Shown piece by piece: positions 1 through 9,152 of a stretch of DNA of 64,000 nucleotides. Positions within the stretch are counted from its first letter, which is position 1, and each line of letters starts with the position of its first letter. This DNA comes from Microbacterium sp. Root166. GTDB taxonomy: Bacteria; Actinomycetota; Actinomycetes; Actinomycetales; Microbacteriaceae. A program made the position numbers and the translations under genes. The notes below the pieces were generated by a model, which saw only the letters and a program-made list of their open reading frames with translations, did no database searches and was not told the origin of the DNA. Location of the stretch: positions 62,823-126,822 of the forward strand of contig NZ_LMGL01000001.1 of assembly GCF_001427145.1 (NCBI RefSeq), read 5' to 3'.

Positions 1-1086
1 TGGCGCCACTTCCTGATCGAGAACGGCTTCCTGCTCGCGGCCGGCGTCAGCTACGTCGCGCTCTTCGCCTGCTTCGCGGCGCTCTACCTCGCCTTCGCGA
101 TAGCAGGTCTGTGGCTGGGCGGCAGCACCCAGGCGGTCGACGCGCTGATCACCCTGATCAACTCCTACATCCCCGGCCTCATCGCCCCGGAAGGCGGCAT
201 CGCGACGCCGGAGCAGGTGCAGGCGATCGCGTCGGCGAATGCGGGCGCCCTGGGCTGGACCGGCATCATCGCGCTCGGCGTGCTCATCTGGACCGCCATG
301 GACTGGGTCACCTACTCGCGCCGGGCGGTGCGCGCGCTGTTCTCCATCCCTCCGGACCGGCGCAGTTACGTCCTCCTGAAGGCCCGCGATCTTCTGGCGG
401 CCGTGATCTTCGGCGCGGCGCTGATCCTCGGTGCCGCGCTGAGCACGATCGGCACGGTCGCGCTGGACTGGGTGTTCTCGCTGCTCGGCATGGCCAATGC
501 GAGCACACTCGTGGACGTCGCGGTGCGAACCGGGTCGGCGCTCGTCGGCTTCGCGATCACCTCGACCGCGCTCGTCGGCTTCTTCCGGTTCCTGACGGGG
601 ACCAAGCTGCCGTGGCGTCGCATCTGGCCCGGGGCGATCCTCGGCGGGCTCGGCATCACCATCCTCCAGCTCGGCGCGGGACTGCTCCTCAGCTACACGC
701 CCTCCAACCCTCTGCTCGCCACGTTCGCGATCTTCATCGGGCTTCTGCTGTGGTTCCGGCTGCTCGGCATCGTCATGCTCGTCGCCGCGGCGTGGATCGC
801 TGTGGCCGCCAACGACCGCGACGTCGTCCTGCTCCCCCAGACGGAGGCAGAGCGCCTCGCCGCCGAGCACGCCGCCCTGGTGGTGGCCGCGCGCGTCCGA
901 GTGAGAACGGCTCAGGATGCCCGGGCCCAGGCTCCCTGGTACCGGGTCTACCTCGCCGAGCGCGCGCTGCGCGATGCGCGGGAGGAGCTGCGCCAGGTCG
1001 AGGCATCCACTCCCCCGCCTGCACCACCGCGACCCCCGGCGGCCAAGCCCGATCGCCGTTCGAAGAAGGCCGCTGACCCGGCCTGA
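1..1086 (+). CDS. YihY/BrkB-family inner-membrane protein (5' end outside window)
   Basis: The reading frame is open from base 1, so the N-terminus lies to the left of the window; 361 codons are visible. The visible part has at least five long hydrophobic segments, for example around bases 40-110, 370-480, 530-590 and 640-800. It ends in a charged, Pro/Ala-rich cytoplasmic tail with several Lys/Arg. This is the usual build of YihY (formerly called ribonuclease BN) membrane proteins, whose molecular function is not settled. The name rests on overall hydrophobic pattern and the Gly/Pro-rich loops, not on a catalytic motif. Exonuclease III follows in the same direction after 40 bp but has its own start-proximal promoter. 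Confidence 0.72.
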   Translation, partial: WRHFLIENGFLLAAGVSYVALFACFAALYLAFAIAGLWLGGSTQAVDALITLINSYIPGLIAPEGGIATPEQVQAIASANAGALGWTGIIALGVLIWTAMDWVTYSRRAVRALFSIPPDRRSYVLLKARDLLAAVIFGAALILGAALSTIGTVALDWVFSLLGMANASTLVDVAVRTGSALVGFAITSTALVGFFRFLTGTKLPWRRIWPGAILGGLGITILQLGAGLLLSYTPSNPLLATFAIFIGLLLWFRLLGIVMLVAAAWIAVAANDRDVVLLPQTEAERLAAEHAALVVAARVRVRTAQDARAQAPWYRVYLAERALRDAREELRQVEASTPPPAPPRPPAAKPDRRSKKAADPA

Positions 1087-1113
1087 GCCGCGCTCGGTGT
1101 CGGAGCCGCGGGT

Positions 1114-1119
1114 TAGGCT
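1114..1119 (+). promoter_or_regulatory. -10 box TAGGCT, leaderless xthA
   Basis: TAGGCT ends 7 nt before the GTG start at 1127, so transcription would begin at or next to the start codon. No Shine-Dalgarno sequence is present. Confidence 0.5.
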
Positions 1120-1126
1120 GGCGGGC

Positions 1127-1975
1127 GTGCCACGCCGAGTCCGCATCGCCTCTGTCAACGTCAACGGGATCCGCGCGGCGACGCGCAAGGGCATGAACGA
1201 ATGGCTCGACGCGGCCGATGTCGACGTGCTCGCCCTGCAGGAGGTGCGAGCCACGCTCGAAGAGCTCAGCGCGGTGCTGCCCGGCTGGGAGATCGTCAAC
1301 GACGAGGCGCTGGCCAAGGGCCGCGCGGGCGTCGCGGTGGCTACCCGCTGGCCGGCCGTCGATGTGCGTCGCGTGCTCGGGCCCGAGCCGCTGGATTCGG
1401 CCGGCCGCTGGATCGAGGCCGACTTCGAGGTGGACGGCGAGCGGCTCACGGTGGTGAGCGCGTACGTGCACACCGGCGAGGCCGAGACGCCGCGGCAGGA
1501 CGCCAAGTGGGCCTTCCTCGACGCCATGGAGAAGCGGATGCCGCAGCTCGAGCAGGCATCGCCGCTCGCGCTGATCATGGGTGACCTGAACGTGGGGCAC
1601 CGCGAGCTCGACATCCGCAACTGGAAGGGCAACGTCAAGAAGGCCGGGTTCCTCCCACGGGAACGGGCCTATTTCGACCGGTTCCTGGGTGCGGCCGGCT
1701 CCGAGGTGACCGGCGTGGACGGATCGACCGGGCCGGGCCTCGGCTGGGTGGACGTCGGCCGCGCCGCGCACGGCGATGTCGACGGTCCGTACACCTGGTG
1801 GTCGATGCGCGGGCGCGCGTTCGACAACGACAGCGGCTGGCGGATCGACTACCACCTCGCGACCCCGGCGCTGGCGGCGCGGGCCTCAGGCTACGAGGTG
1901 GTGCGCGCGCCGTCGTGGGACACCCGGTGGAGCGACCACGCCCCCGTCGTCGCGGACTACGCGATCGGCGGCTGA
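1127..1975 (+). CDS. xthA: Exodeoxyribonuclease III (AP endonuclease)
   Basis: A 282-residue protein of the exonuclease III/AP endonuclease superfamily, which removes 3' blocking groups and cuts at abasic sites in base-excision repair. Visible hallmarks are NVNGIRA (residues 11-17), the metal-binding Glu in ALQE (Glu39), GDLNVGH in the centre and the catalytic WSDHAP near the C-terminus. The length matches the family (260-290). The start is the GTG at 1127: the family's N-terminal beta strand (RIASVNVNG) begins just after it, and the upstream residues in frame look non-coding. A -10-like TAGGCT just upstream suggests a leaderless transcript. A DNA glycosylase lies 1.8 kb downstream, but the two are not in one operon. 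Confidence 0.93.
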   Translation: MPRRVRIASVNVNGIRAATRKGMNEWLDAADVDVLALQEVRATLEELSAVLPGWEIVNDEALAKGRAGVAVATRWPAVDVRRVLGPEPLDSAGRWIEADFEVDGERLTVVSAYVHTGEAETPRQDAKWAFLDAMEKRMPQLEQASPLALIMGDLNVGHRELDIRNWKGNVKKAGFLPRERAYFDRFLGAAGSEVTGVDGSTGPGLGWVDVGRAAHGDVDGPYTWWSMRGRAFDNDSGWRIDYHLATPALAARASGYEVVRAPSWDTRWSDHAPVVADYAIGG

Positions 1976-2038
1976 GCGGGCGTCAGCTTCGGCGGCGCTT
2001 GCGGAACGGGCGCGACGGGTGCGGCATCCGCCCGCCCG

Positions 2039-2044
2039 TAGGAT
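2039..2044 (+). promoter_or_regulatory. -10 box TAGGAT, leaderless trpS
   Basis: TAGGAT lies exactly 6 nt before the GTG start at 2051 with no ribosome-binding site between, the same geometry as at many other genes in this window. Confidence 0.5.
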
Positions 2045-2050
2045 TGACCG

Positions 2051-3055
2051 GTGAGCAAACCCCGTCTGTACTCCGGCATGCAGCCCTCGGCCGATTCCCT
2101 CCAGATCGGCAACTACATCGGGGCACTCCTGCAGTGGCGCGACCTCCAGGAGGCGTACGACGCCTTCTTCTCCGTGGTCGACCTGCACGCGCTGACGGTC
2201 CCCAACGAGGCCGCCGAGCTGCGTGAGAAGACCCGCCGCACGGCTGCGCAGTACATCGCAGCCGGCATCGAGCCGTCGAAGTCGACACTGTACGTGCAGT
2301 CGCACGTGCGCGCGCACGCCGAGCTCGCGTGGATCCTCTCCACCATCACCGGCTTCGGTGAGGCGGGGCGCATGACGCAGTTCAAGGACAAGTCCTCGCG
2401 CTACGGCAGCGACGTGACGTCGGTGGGCCTGTTCACCTACCCGGTGCTCATGGCGGCGGACATCCTGCTGTACCAGACCGACATCGTGCCGGTCGGCGAC
2501 GACCAGAAGCAGCACGTCGAGCTGACCCGCGACCTGGCGGAGCGCTTCAACAGCCGGTACGGACAGACTTTCACCGTGCCGATGCCGGTGATCCAGAAGG
2601 ACACTGCGCGCATCTACGACCTGCAGAACCCGACGGCCAAGATGTCGAAGTCCGCGGAATCCGATGCCGGGGTGCTCTGGCTGCTCGATGACCCGTCCAA
2701 GAGCGCCAAGAAGATCATGCGCGCCGTCACCGACAGCGAGGGCGCGGTGCGCTACGACCGCGAGGCCAAGCCCGGTGTCTCCAACCTGCTTGTGATCTAC
2801 GCCGCCCTGACCGGCCGGCAGATCCCGGCGATCGAGGACGAGTACGCCGGTCGCGGGTACGGCGACTTCAAGAAGGGCCTCGCCGAGGTCGTGGTCGAGG
2901 AGTTCGGTCCGGTGCGCGAGCGCGCGCTCGAGCTGCTGGACGACCCGGCAGAGCTCGACCGCGTCCTGGCCGCGAACGCCGCCAAGGCCGACGCGGTCGC
3001 GGACCGCACGCTCGCCGACGTCTACGACAAGGTCGGGCTGCTCCGCCGGGTCTGA
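2051..3055 (+). CDS. trpS: Tryptophan--tRNA ligase
   Basis: A class I aminoacyl-tRNA synthetase of 334 residues that charges tRNA-Trp. The HIGH-equivalent is the QIGNYIGA segment (residues 18-25) and the KMSKS loop is intact at residues 197-201. [16 protein letters not shown] is the usual bacterial TrpRS N-terminus, which fixes the GTG start at 2051. The protein has the standard bacterial length. The only tRNA gene in the window is also tRNA-Trp (45 kb region), 42 kb away and in a separate unit. The gene appears monocistronic: the GNAT gene follows after 120 bp with its own -10 box. Confidence 0.96.
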   Translation: MSKPRLYSGMQPSADSLQIGNYIGALLQWRDLQEAYDAFFSVVDLHALTVPNEAAELREKTRRTAAQYIAAGIEPSKSTLYVQSHVRAHAELAWILSTITGFGEAGRMTQFKDKSSRYGSDVTSVGLFTYPVLMAADILLYQTDIVPVGDDQKQHVELTRDLAERFNSRYGQTFTVPMPVIQKDTARIYDLQNPTAKMSKSAESDAGVLWLLDDPSKSAKKIMRAVTDSEGAVRYDREAKPGVSNLLVIYAALTGRQIPAIEDEYAGRGYGDFKKGLAEVVVEEFGPVRERALELLDDPAELDRVLAANAAKADAVADRTLADVYDKVGLLRRV

Positions 3056-3163
3056 CCCTACGAGGTCGCTGGCGCTGTCGAAGCCGCCCTGCGCGTGCGG
3101 ACAAGCGTGCCGCGTCGGGCGGATTCGCGCGCGCGTGCCCCGCAGCCGACGCGACCCGGCGGC

Positions 3164-3169
3164 TAGCCT
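3164..3169 (+). promoter_or_regulatory. -10 box TAGCCT, leaderless GNAT gene
   Basis: TAGCCT is followed by 6 nt and then ATG at 3176; there is no Shine-Dalgarno sequence. Confidence 0.5.
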
Positions 3170-3175
3170 GGCCGG

Positions 3176-3742
3176 ATGGAACCGGTGACCCTGCGCACGA
3201 GCCGCCTCGAACTGACGCTGCCGCAAGAGTCCGACGTCGACGCGATCTTCGAGGCGTGCCAGGACCCGGGAATCCAGCGGTACACACCGGTCCCGGTCCC
3301 GTACGAGCGCACGCATGCCGAAGCGTTCATCGCGCAGGTGCCGAAGGACTGGGAGGCCGGCCGCAACCTGACGTGGGTGATCCGCGAAGGCGACGAGCTC
3401 GTGGGCATGATCGGCCTCTACCGGCTCGAGGGGAACGGCAACGGCGAGATCGGCTTCTGGATGGCTCCGTCGGCTCGCGGCGGCGGCCGGCTCGACGAGG
3501 CGTCGAACGCCGTGATGGAGTGGGGCTTCGCCACCGACGGACTCGATCTGACGCGCATCGAGTGGCGCGCCGTGGTGGGCAACGTCGCGTCCGCGTGCGT
3601 GGCACGGCGGCTCGGGTTCCGGTTCGAGGGCACTCTGCGGGGCGCACTGGTCAACGCCAAGTACCGCGACGACGGCTGGATCGCCGCTCTGCTCAGGACG
3701 GACGACCGGATGCCGCAGCCCTGGCCCGTGCTCGACGGCTGA
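3176..3742 (+). CDS. GNAT-family N-acetyltransferase (RimJ/RimL-like)
   Basis: A 188-residue single-domain acetyltransferase. It opens with TLRTSRLELTLP, typical of the RimJ/RimL-like acetyltransferase_3 type. The acetyl-CoA-binding region is around residues 98-115 (GFWMAPSARGGG). A C-terminal motif, SACVARRLGFRFEGTLR, forms the usual arm that packs against the cofactor. These proteins transfer acetyl groups from acetyl-CoA to an amine, often a protein N-terminus or small molecule; the substrate here cannot be inferred. The ATG start at 3176 is supported by a TAGCCT box 6 nt upstream. It is transcribed alone between trpS and the glycosylase gene. Confidence 0.85.
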   Translation: MEPVTLRTSRLELTLPQESDVDAIFEACQDPGIQRYTPVPVPYERTHAEAFIAQVPKDWEAGRNLTWVIREGDELVGMIGLYRLEGNGNGEIGFWMAPSARGGGRLDEASNAVMEWGFATDGLDLTRIEWRAVVGNVASACVARRLGFRFEGTLRGALVNAKYRDDGWIAALLRTDDRMPQPWPVLDG

Positions 3743-3789
3743 GCTCCGAAGCCCGCCCCCGGGTCGGCGCCGCGTGGCAGGATGGCCCC

Positions 3790-4662
3790 ATGCCGGAGAT
3801 GCCCGAGGTCCAGGGCCTCGTCGAGTTCCTGCGCGGACGTGTGACGGGGCTGGAGGTCACGCGCGTGTCCGTGGCCAACATCGCGGCGCTGAAGACCTAC
3901 GACCCTCCGGTCGACGCCCTCGTCGGCGCACGCATCGCCGGAGTCGCCCGTCACGGCAAGTTCGTCGACCTGGCGACCGAAGGGACGGATGCCGCCCCCC
4001 ACCTCGTCTTCCACCTCGCGAAGGCCGGCTGGCTCCGGTTCTACGAGCAGCTGCCGTCCACGATCATCCGGCCCGGCAAGACGCCGATCGCCCTGCGCGT
4101 GGCCTTCGGCGACGGCTCGGGGTTCGATCTCACCGAGGCCGGCACCAAGAAGTCGCTCGCGTACTACGTGGTGCGCGACCCCTCCGACGTCCCCGGCGTC
4201 GCGCGGCTCGGTCCCGACCCGCTCGATCCGGGCTTCACGCGCGACACGCTCGCCGGCCTGCTCGCAGGACGCCGCACGCAGATCAAGGGCGTGCTGCGTG
4301 ACCAGTCGACCATCGCCGGCGTCGGCAACGCCTACTCCGACGAGATCCTGCACGCGGCCCGCATGTCGCCCTACGCGCTGGCCTCCAGCCTCGACGACAC
4401 CGACGTCGACCGGCTCTTCGACGCGATGACCGACACCCTCGCCGAAGCGATCGCCGAAGCCGCCGGCAAGCCGCCCGCCGAGCTCAAGGACGCCAAGCGC
4501 CGCGGCGTGAAGGTGCACGGCAGGCGCGGCGAGACCTGCCCCGTGTGCGGTGACGAGGTGCGCAGCGTGTTCTTCGCCGACAACTCGCTGGAGTACTGCC
4601 CGACGTGTCAAACGGGCGGCAAGATCCTCGCCGACCGGCGCCTGTCCCGGCTGCTCAAGTAG
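3790..4662 (+). CDS. Fpg/Nei-family DNA glycosylase
   Basis: A 290-residue bifunctional base-excision-repair glycosylase/AP lyase. The N-terminus is MPEMPEVQ, giving the catalytic Pro2 and Glu3. A GKFVDL segment (around residue 57-62) supplies the conserved Lys. The helix-two-turn-helix region contains the IAGVGNAYSDEILHAA signature. A complete zinc finger closes the protein (Cys250, Cys253, Cys270, Cys273) with the usual CPTCQ ending. The MPEMPE start rather than MPELPE, and the divergent mid-region, make it unclear whether it prefers oxidised purines (MutM) or pyrimidines (Nei). No symbol is given for that reason. CAGGAT, 6 nt upstream of ATG, may be a weak -10 box. Confidence 0.9.
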   Translation: MPEMPEVQGLVEFLRGRVTGLEVTRVSVANIAALKTYDPPVDALVGARIAGVARHGKFVDLATEGTDAAPHLVFHLAKAGWLRFYEQLPSTIIRPGKTPIALRVAFGDGSGFDLTEAGTKKSLAYYVVRDPSDVPGVARLGPDPLDPGFTRDTLAGLLAGRRTQIKGVLRDQSTIAGVGNAYSDEILHAARMSPYALASSLDDTDVDRLFDAMTDTLAEAIAEAAGKPPAELKDAKRRGVKVHGRRGETCPVCGDEVRSVFFADNSLEYCPTCQTGGKILADRRLSRLLK

Positions 4663-4672
4663 CGTCCGGTGC

Positions 4673-4700
4673 GACCACCGGAGCTCAGTGCCCGGTGGTC
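4673..4700. terminator. Hairpin between convergent fpg-like gene and glpK
   Basis: A 9-bp perfect stem (GACCACCGG / CCGGTGGTC) with a 10-nt loop sits between two convergent genes and includes the glpK stop codon. There is no T-tract on either side, so it may act as a weak or Rho-assisted bidirectional terminator. Confidence 0.45.
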
Positions 4701-6241
4701 CCCATCAGGATCCGCGCGTCGTCGTCGACCCAGTCGAGCGACTTCGACACCGCCTTCTGCCACTGCCGGTAACGGCGCTCGCGCTCCTCCTCCGGCATCC
4801 GAGGCTCGAACCGCACGTCCTCGCGCCAGTGGGCGCGCAGGGCGTCGCGATCGGTCCACACTCCCGTGGCCAGGCCCGCCGCGTACGCGGCGCCGAGCGC
4901 CGTCGTCTCGACGACCTCGGGACGCACGACCGGGATCCCGAGGATGTCGGCCTGGAACTGCATCAGAAGGTCGTTGCGGGTCATCCCGCCGTCCACGCGC
5001 AGCTCGGCGAGGGTGCGGCCGGTGTCGGCCGTGCCTGCCTCGATGACATCGCGCGTCTGGAACGCCGTGGACTCGAGGGCGGCACGGGCGATGTGCGCCT
5101 TGTTGACGTAGCGCGTCATCCCCACGAGGGCGCCGCGCGCCTCGGGCCGCCAGTAGGGCGCGAACAGCCCGGAGAACGCGGGCACGAAGTATGCGCCGCC
5201 GTTGTCGTCGACGGTCGAGGCGAGGGTCTCCACGTCCTCGGAGCGCTCGATGATGCCGAGGTTGTCTCGCAGCCACTGCACGAGCGAGCCGGTCACCGCG
5301 ATGGAGCCCTCCAGCGCGTACTGCGCGGGCTCGTCGCCGCAGCGGTAGGCGACGGTCGTGATGAGCCCGGCGTCGGAGCGCACGATCTCGGTGCCGGTGT
5401 TCACCAGCAGGAAGTTGCCGGTGCCGTAGGTGTTCTTCGACTCGCCGGCGTCGAACGCCGCCTGGCCGAAGGTGGCGGCCTGCTGGTCGCCCAGGATTCC
5501 GGCGATCGGCGTGCCGCGCACCGCATCGGGCGCCTGAGCCGTTCCCACCACCTCGGACGAGGAGCGGATCTCCGGCATCATCGACCGCGGAATCCCCCAC
5601 ACGGCGAGCAGCTCGTCCGACCAGTCCAGCGTGCGCAGGTCCATGAGGAGGGTGCGCGAGGCGTTGGTGACGTCCGTCACGTGGATGCCGCCATCGGCGC
5701 CGCCCGTGAGGTTCCACACGACCCAGCTGTCCGGCGTGCCGAAGGCGAGGTGGCCCGCGTCCGCCGCGGCCCGCGCTCCGGGCACCTCTTCGAGGATCCA
5801 GGCCACCTTCGAGGCGGAGAAGTAGGTCGCGAGCGGCAGGCCGGTGATCTCGGCGAAGCGGTGGATGCCGTCATCCGCCCCCTCAGCGCCTTCCGCCGCG
5901 AGCTTGTCGATGCGCGGCTGCGTGCGGGTGTCCTGCCACACGATCGCGTTGTGCACCGGGCGCCCGGTGCGGCGGTCCCAGACGATCGCCGTCTCGCGCT
6001 GGTTCGTCACGCCGATGCCGGCGATGGCCGATGCGGCCACCCCCGCGCGGGAGAGGCACTCCTGGACCACCGACTCGGTGTTGGTCCAGATCTCCATCGG
6101 GTCGTGCTCGACCCATCCGGCGCGCGGGAAGATCTGCTCGTGCTCGCGCTGGGCGACCGAGACGATCGCCCCGCCGGAGTCGAACACGATGGCACGCGTC
6201 GAGGTCGTGCCCTGATCGATGGCCAGAACGTGATCGGACAC
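4685..6241 (-). CDS. glpK: Glycerol kinase
   Basis: A 518-residue FGGY-family kinase that phosphorylates glycerol to sn-glycerol 3-phosphate with ATP. The N-terminal ATPase signature [13 protein letters not shown] is intact (residues 9-21), followed by ITNQRET-like and IVWQDTRT substrate-binding segments. The C-terminal GGMTRND signature is also present. Length and order of motifs are standard. The GTG start at 6241 has a strong ribosome-binding site (GAGGAAGGAG) 6 nt upstream. It is the second gene after glpD with a 69-bp gap, so the two probably form one operon. No glycerol facilitator gene (glpF) is seen nearby. Confidence 0.96.
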   Translation of the reverse strand: MSDHVLAIDQGTTSTRAIVFDSGGAIVSVAQREHEQIFPRAGWVEHDPMEIWTNTESVVQECLSRAGVAASAIAGIGVTNQRETAIVWDRRTGRPVHNAIVWQDTRTQPRIDKLAAEGAEGADDGIHRFAEITGLPLATYFSASKVAWILEEVPGARAAADAGHLAFGTPDSWVVWNLTGGADGGIHVTDVTNASRTLLMDLRTLDWSDELLAVWGIPRSMMPEIRSSSEVVGTAQAPDAVRGTPIAGILGDQQAATFGQAAFDAGESKNTYGTGNFLLVNTGTEIVRSDAGLITTVAYRCGDEPAQYALEGSIAVTGSLVQWLRDNLGIIERSEDVETLASTVDDNGGAYFVPAFSGLFAPYWRPEARGALVGMTRYVNKAHIARAALESTAFQTRDVIEAGTADTGRTLAELRVDGGMTRNDLLMQFQADILGIPVVRPEVVETTALGAAYAAGLATGVWTDRDALRAHWREDVRFEPRMPEEERERRYRQWQKAVSKSLDWVDDDARILMGTTGH

Positions 6242-6310
6242 GCGGCTCCTTCCTCACGGGCGACTGCGCCCGCGCATTCGCCGGGCGCCCTCGCGCCGGC
6301 TGCGGTCAGG

Positions 6311-8026
6311 CTATCGCGACGCGGAGGTCGCCCCGGCCCACGACGGATCGGCCGCGTGCACCTTCTCGAGGGCCCGCTGCGTCTCGGCGGCCACGCGGGC
6401 CGCGTCCCACTCCAGCACCGGCGCGATCACGCCGGCCAGCTCTGCCGCCGCCGCCGGCGTGGCGCCTCCGATGAAGGCGACGCTCGTGCGCCGCAGAAGC
6501 AGGTCGTCGAGGTGCACGACGTCCTCGCCGACTGCCAGGTGCCGGATTTCGGCGGTGCTGTAGCCGGGTACGTGCTCGAGCGCCTCGTCATCGACGTCGT
6601 CGACGATCGCGGCGATGACCGAGGCTGCAACCGTGCCGTACCGGTCGAGGAGGGTCGCGACCCGGTCGAACGGCAGTCCGTCCGCGTGCCCCGAGATCCA
6701 CTGCTGACGGGTGCGCTCGGTGGTGGGGTATCCGCTGCCGCCGCCGATCGCGAGGCCCTTCGTCGAGCGCCGGCGTGGGCGGGCGAGCAGCTCGAGAGCA
6801 CGATCGGCGAGGTGCTCGGCCGAGGCCCGGAACGTGGTCCACTTGCCGCCGACCAGACTCAGCACCGTGGCGTCCCCGCCGACGAGCGGAGCCGACTCGA
6901 CCCGATAGTCGCGAGAGACGAAGCCCGGCGCGAGGTCGCCATGGCCGGGCAGCGGCCGCACGCCCGAGAACCGGTAGACGATCTGGTCCCGCTGGACCGC
7001 GATCTTCGGCAGCACCTGGCCGATGAGGTCGATGAAGTAGTCCACCTCGGCCTCGGTGCACACGATCGGGTCGCCCATCTCGTGCTCGAGGTCGGTGGTG
7101 CCCACGAGCACGCGGCCCTTGAGCGGGTAGATGAGGACGATCCGGCCGTCTTCGTTCTCGAAGAACAGCTCCCGCCCGCCGGTCGCCGCGAGCAGCTCGG
7201 GATTGTCGAGAACGATGTGCGAGCCCTTGGTGCCGCCCATGTACCGGGTGGGGTCGCCCAGCGCGAGGTTCGTGAGGTCGGTCCACGGTCCCGACGCGTT
7301 GATGACGACGGATGCCGCGAACGGCGTCTCGCGACCGGTGACGGCATCGCGCAGCAGGACGCGGCCTTCGGTGACGCCGACGGCCGCCGTGTAGTTCGCG
7401 GCACGGGCGGTGTCACCGCCGGCCTTGCGTCCGTCGCGGAGGACGTCGATCGCCAGCCGCTCCGGATCATGCAGCGAGGCATCCCAGTAGGTCGCCGTGT
7501 ACTTGATGCCGGGATTGAGCTCGGGCAGTTCCCGCAGCGAGCGCTTGCGGCCGCGGAAGGCGTGGCGGGGCACCCGTCCGCCGCTGCGCGAGAACGAGTC
7601 GTAGATGACGAGCCCGATCTTGATGAGCGCGGCGCCGCGCTCGGTGGGCTTGCCGCCGCCATGCCGGAGGAAGCGGAGGGGGGCGCTGAGCACCCCCGAG
7701 AAGGTGGAGAAGATCGGGATGGTCGTCTGCAGGGGCCGCACGTAGTGGGGGGCGATCCGGAGCAGGCCGTTCCGCTCGGTCACGGCCTCGTGCACGAGGC
7801 GGAACTCGCCGTTCTCGAGATAGCGGATGCCGCCGTGGATCATGTGCGACGAGGCGGCCGACGCGCCGCTGATGAAGTCGTCGCGTTCGACGAGAGCGAC
7901 GTCCACCCCCTGCAGCGCCAGATCGCGGAATGTCGCCAGACCGTTGATGCCGCCGCCGATGATCAGCACATCGGCATACGGCCGCTCGGCAAGTTCGTCG
8001 AATCGTGATCCGGTCCGCGCGGTCAT
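6311..8026 (-). CDS. glpD: Glycerol-3-phosphate dehydrogenase (FAD-dependent)
   Basis: A 571-residue FAD-dependent dehydrogenase that oxidises glycerol 3-phosphate to dihydroxyacetone phosphate and passes electrons to the respiratory quinone pool. The FAD-binding Rossmann motif GGGINGL is at residues 24-30, with VALVERDDF after the second strand. The GlpD signatures SSHMIHGGIRYLE and GGKWTTFR are present, and the C-terminal DAO_C domain is complete. The ATG at 8026 is chosen because it follows a GGGGGA ribosome-binding site and precedes the conserved fold; longer in-frame versions would run into the operator. It is divergent from the SorC-type regulator, and a palindrome between them likely controls both. 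Confidence 0.95.
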   Translation of the reverse strand: MTARTGSRFDELAERPYADVLIIGGGINGLATFRDLALQGVDVALVERDDFISGASAASSHMIHGGIRYLENGEFRLVHEAVTERNGLLRIAPHYVRPLQTTIPIFSTFSGVLSAPLRFLRHGGGKPTERGAALIKIGLVIYDSFSRSGGRVPRHAFRGRKRSLRELPELNPGIKYTATYWDASLHDPERLAIDVLRDGRKAGGDTARAANYTAAVGVTEGRVLLRDAVTGRETPFAASVVINASGPWTDLTNLALGDPTRYMGGTKGSHIVLDNPELLAATGGRELFFENEDGRIVLIYPLKGRVLVGTTDLEHEMGDPIVCTEAEVDYFIDLIGQVLPKIAVQRDQIVYRFSGVRPLPGHGDLAPGFVSRDYRVESAPLVGGDATVLSLVGGKWTTFRASAEHLADRALELLARPRRRSTKGLAIGGGSGYPTTERTRQQWISGHADGLPFDRVATLLDRYGTVAASVIAAIVDDVDDEALEHVPGYSTAEIRHLAVGEDVVHLDDLLLRRTSVAFIGGATPAAAAELAGVIAPVLEWDAARVAAETQRALEKVHAADPSWAGATSASR

Positions 8027-8095
8027 CGCTGTCCCCCATCGTGCGTCGCTGTCCTGACCTCCATGATGACACCGGTGGACGTCCTTGCAGCCCGT

Positions 8096-8111
8096 TTGCA
8101 CATATGTGCAA
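8096..8111. promoter_or_regulatory. Perfect 16-bp palindrome TTGCACATATGTGCAA, putative SorC-type operator
   Basis: The two 8-bp arms are exactly complementary. The site lies in the 95-bp gap between divergent glpD and the SorC-family regulator, 11 bp before the proposed regulator start. SorC/DeoR sugar regulators usually autoregulate from such inter-gene palindromes. That this protein binds here is an inference from position. Confidence 0.65.
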
Positions 8112-8121
8112 GGATGCCTTC

Positions 8122-9081
8122 GTGGAAGATCTCACCGCGGCAGGGACCGTGCAGCGCGCGCTGACCGCCGCTCACCTCTACTACGTGCAGGACCGCACGA
8201 TGGAGGCGATCGCGCGCGAACTCGGCACGTCGCGTTCGACGGTGTCCCGGCTGCTCGCCCACGCTCGGGCCACCGGCATCGTCGACATCCGCATCCGCTC
8301 GCCGTTCGCCGCCCCGCAGCTCCTCGGCGAGCACCTGGCAGAGCGCTTCGGGGTCACCGCCCACGTCGTGCCGGTGCCCGACGACGCGACCGAGGTCGAG
8401 CGCCTCGAACGCGTGGCGGTCGCCGCCGCGCATCTGCTCGGCGACCTCGTCCTGGCCGATATGACCGTCGGCGTCGCGTGGGGCTCGACCACGGCCGCCG
8501 TCAGTCACCGGCTCGTTCCGCAGGCGGTGCACGGCACGACGTTCGTCCAGCTCAACGGCTCTGGCAACACCCACACCACCGGTCTGCTCTATGCCAGCGA
8601 CATCCTCGGCCGCTTCGCCGCGGCGTACGGCGGCAGCGCACAGCAGTTCCCGGTCCCCGCCTTCTTCGACGATCCGCGCACCAAGAGCGCGATGTGGCGC
8701 GAGCGCAGCACCCGCCGCATCCTCGCGATGCAGGCGGCCATGGACCTCGTCGTCTTCAGCACCGGTTCAGCGGACTCGCGCGTGCCCAGCCACGTGTACT
8801 CGGGCGGCTACCTCGAGGCGCAGGAGCTGTCCGCCCTCGAGTCCGAGGGCGTCGTCGGCGACGTCGCGACGGTCTTCTTCCGCTCCGACGGCTCGAGCGA
8901 CGGCATCCCGCTGAACGATCGGGCGACCGGGCCGCACTTCGACGTCCTCCGCCGGGTGCCGCGGCGCCTGTGCATCGTCTCGGGCGTCTCCAAAGTGCCG
9001 AGCCTCCGCGGTGCGCTGGCCGCCGGGCTGGCCACCGATCTGGTGATCGACGAAGCAGTCGCCCGCGCATTCACCGAGTGA
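8122..9081 (+). CDS. SorC/DeoR-type sugar-binding transcriptional regulator (probable glp regulator)
   Basis: A 319-residue regulator. The N-terminal HTH (TMEAIARELGTSRSTVSRLLAHAR) is followed by a long C-terminal sugar-phosphate-binding domain of SorC type, with GVAWGSTTAAVSHRL and LNGSGNTHTTGLLYAS phosphate-loop segments. Proteins of this family bind phosphorylated sugars or polyols and release DNA. Divergence from glpD-glpK suggests glycerol 3-phosphate or a related phosphate as ligand. The GTG at 8122 has AAGGA 7 nt upstream. An alternative ATG at 8104 lies inside the palindrome and is less likely. It is not the DeoR-type GlpR known from enterobacteria, so no symbol is assigned. Confidence 0.88.
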   Translation: MEDLTAAGTVQRALTAAHLYYVQDRTMEAIARELGTSRSTVSRLLAHARATGIVDIRIRSPFAAPQLLGEHLAERFGVTAHVVPVPDDATEVERLERVAVAAAHLLGDLVLADMTVGVAWGSTTAAVSHRLVPQAVHGTTFVQLNGSGNTHTTGLLYASDILGRFAAAYGGSAQQFPVPAFFDDPRTKSAMWRERSTRRILAMQAAMDLVVFSTGSADSRVPSHVYSGGYLEAQELSALESEGVVGDVATVFFRSDGSSDGIPLNDRATGPHFDVLRRVPRRLCIVSGVSKVPSLRGALAAGLATDLVIDEAVARAFTE

Positions 9082-9134
9082 GTCCGCAGACTTCATGCGC
9101 AGACATGGAATGAATGCCCGGATGCCGCGTTGAC

Positions 9135-9140
9135 TACACT
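9135..9140 (+). promoter_or_regulatory. -10 box TACACT for the riboflavin operon
   Basis: TACACT sits about 15 nt before the first conserved base of the FMN aptamer, so transcription from it would start just ahead of stem P1. A clear -35 is not visible. Confidence 0.4.
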
Positions 9141-9152
9141 CGAGAGCAGCAA

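Noticed and set aside
4550..8008. Plus-strand open frame of over 1,100 codons opposite glpK and glpD
   Set aside because: It mirrors the high third-position GC of the real genes. Its product is a low-complexity Arg/Gly/Ala-rich string with no domain, while the minus strand encodes two complete glycerol enzymes.
8104..8121. ATG inside the glp palindrome as start of the SorC-type regulator
   Set aside because: It would put an operator inside the coding start and lacks a ribosome-binding site; GTG 8122 has AAGGA at proper spacing.
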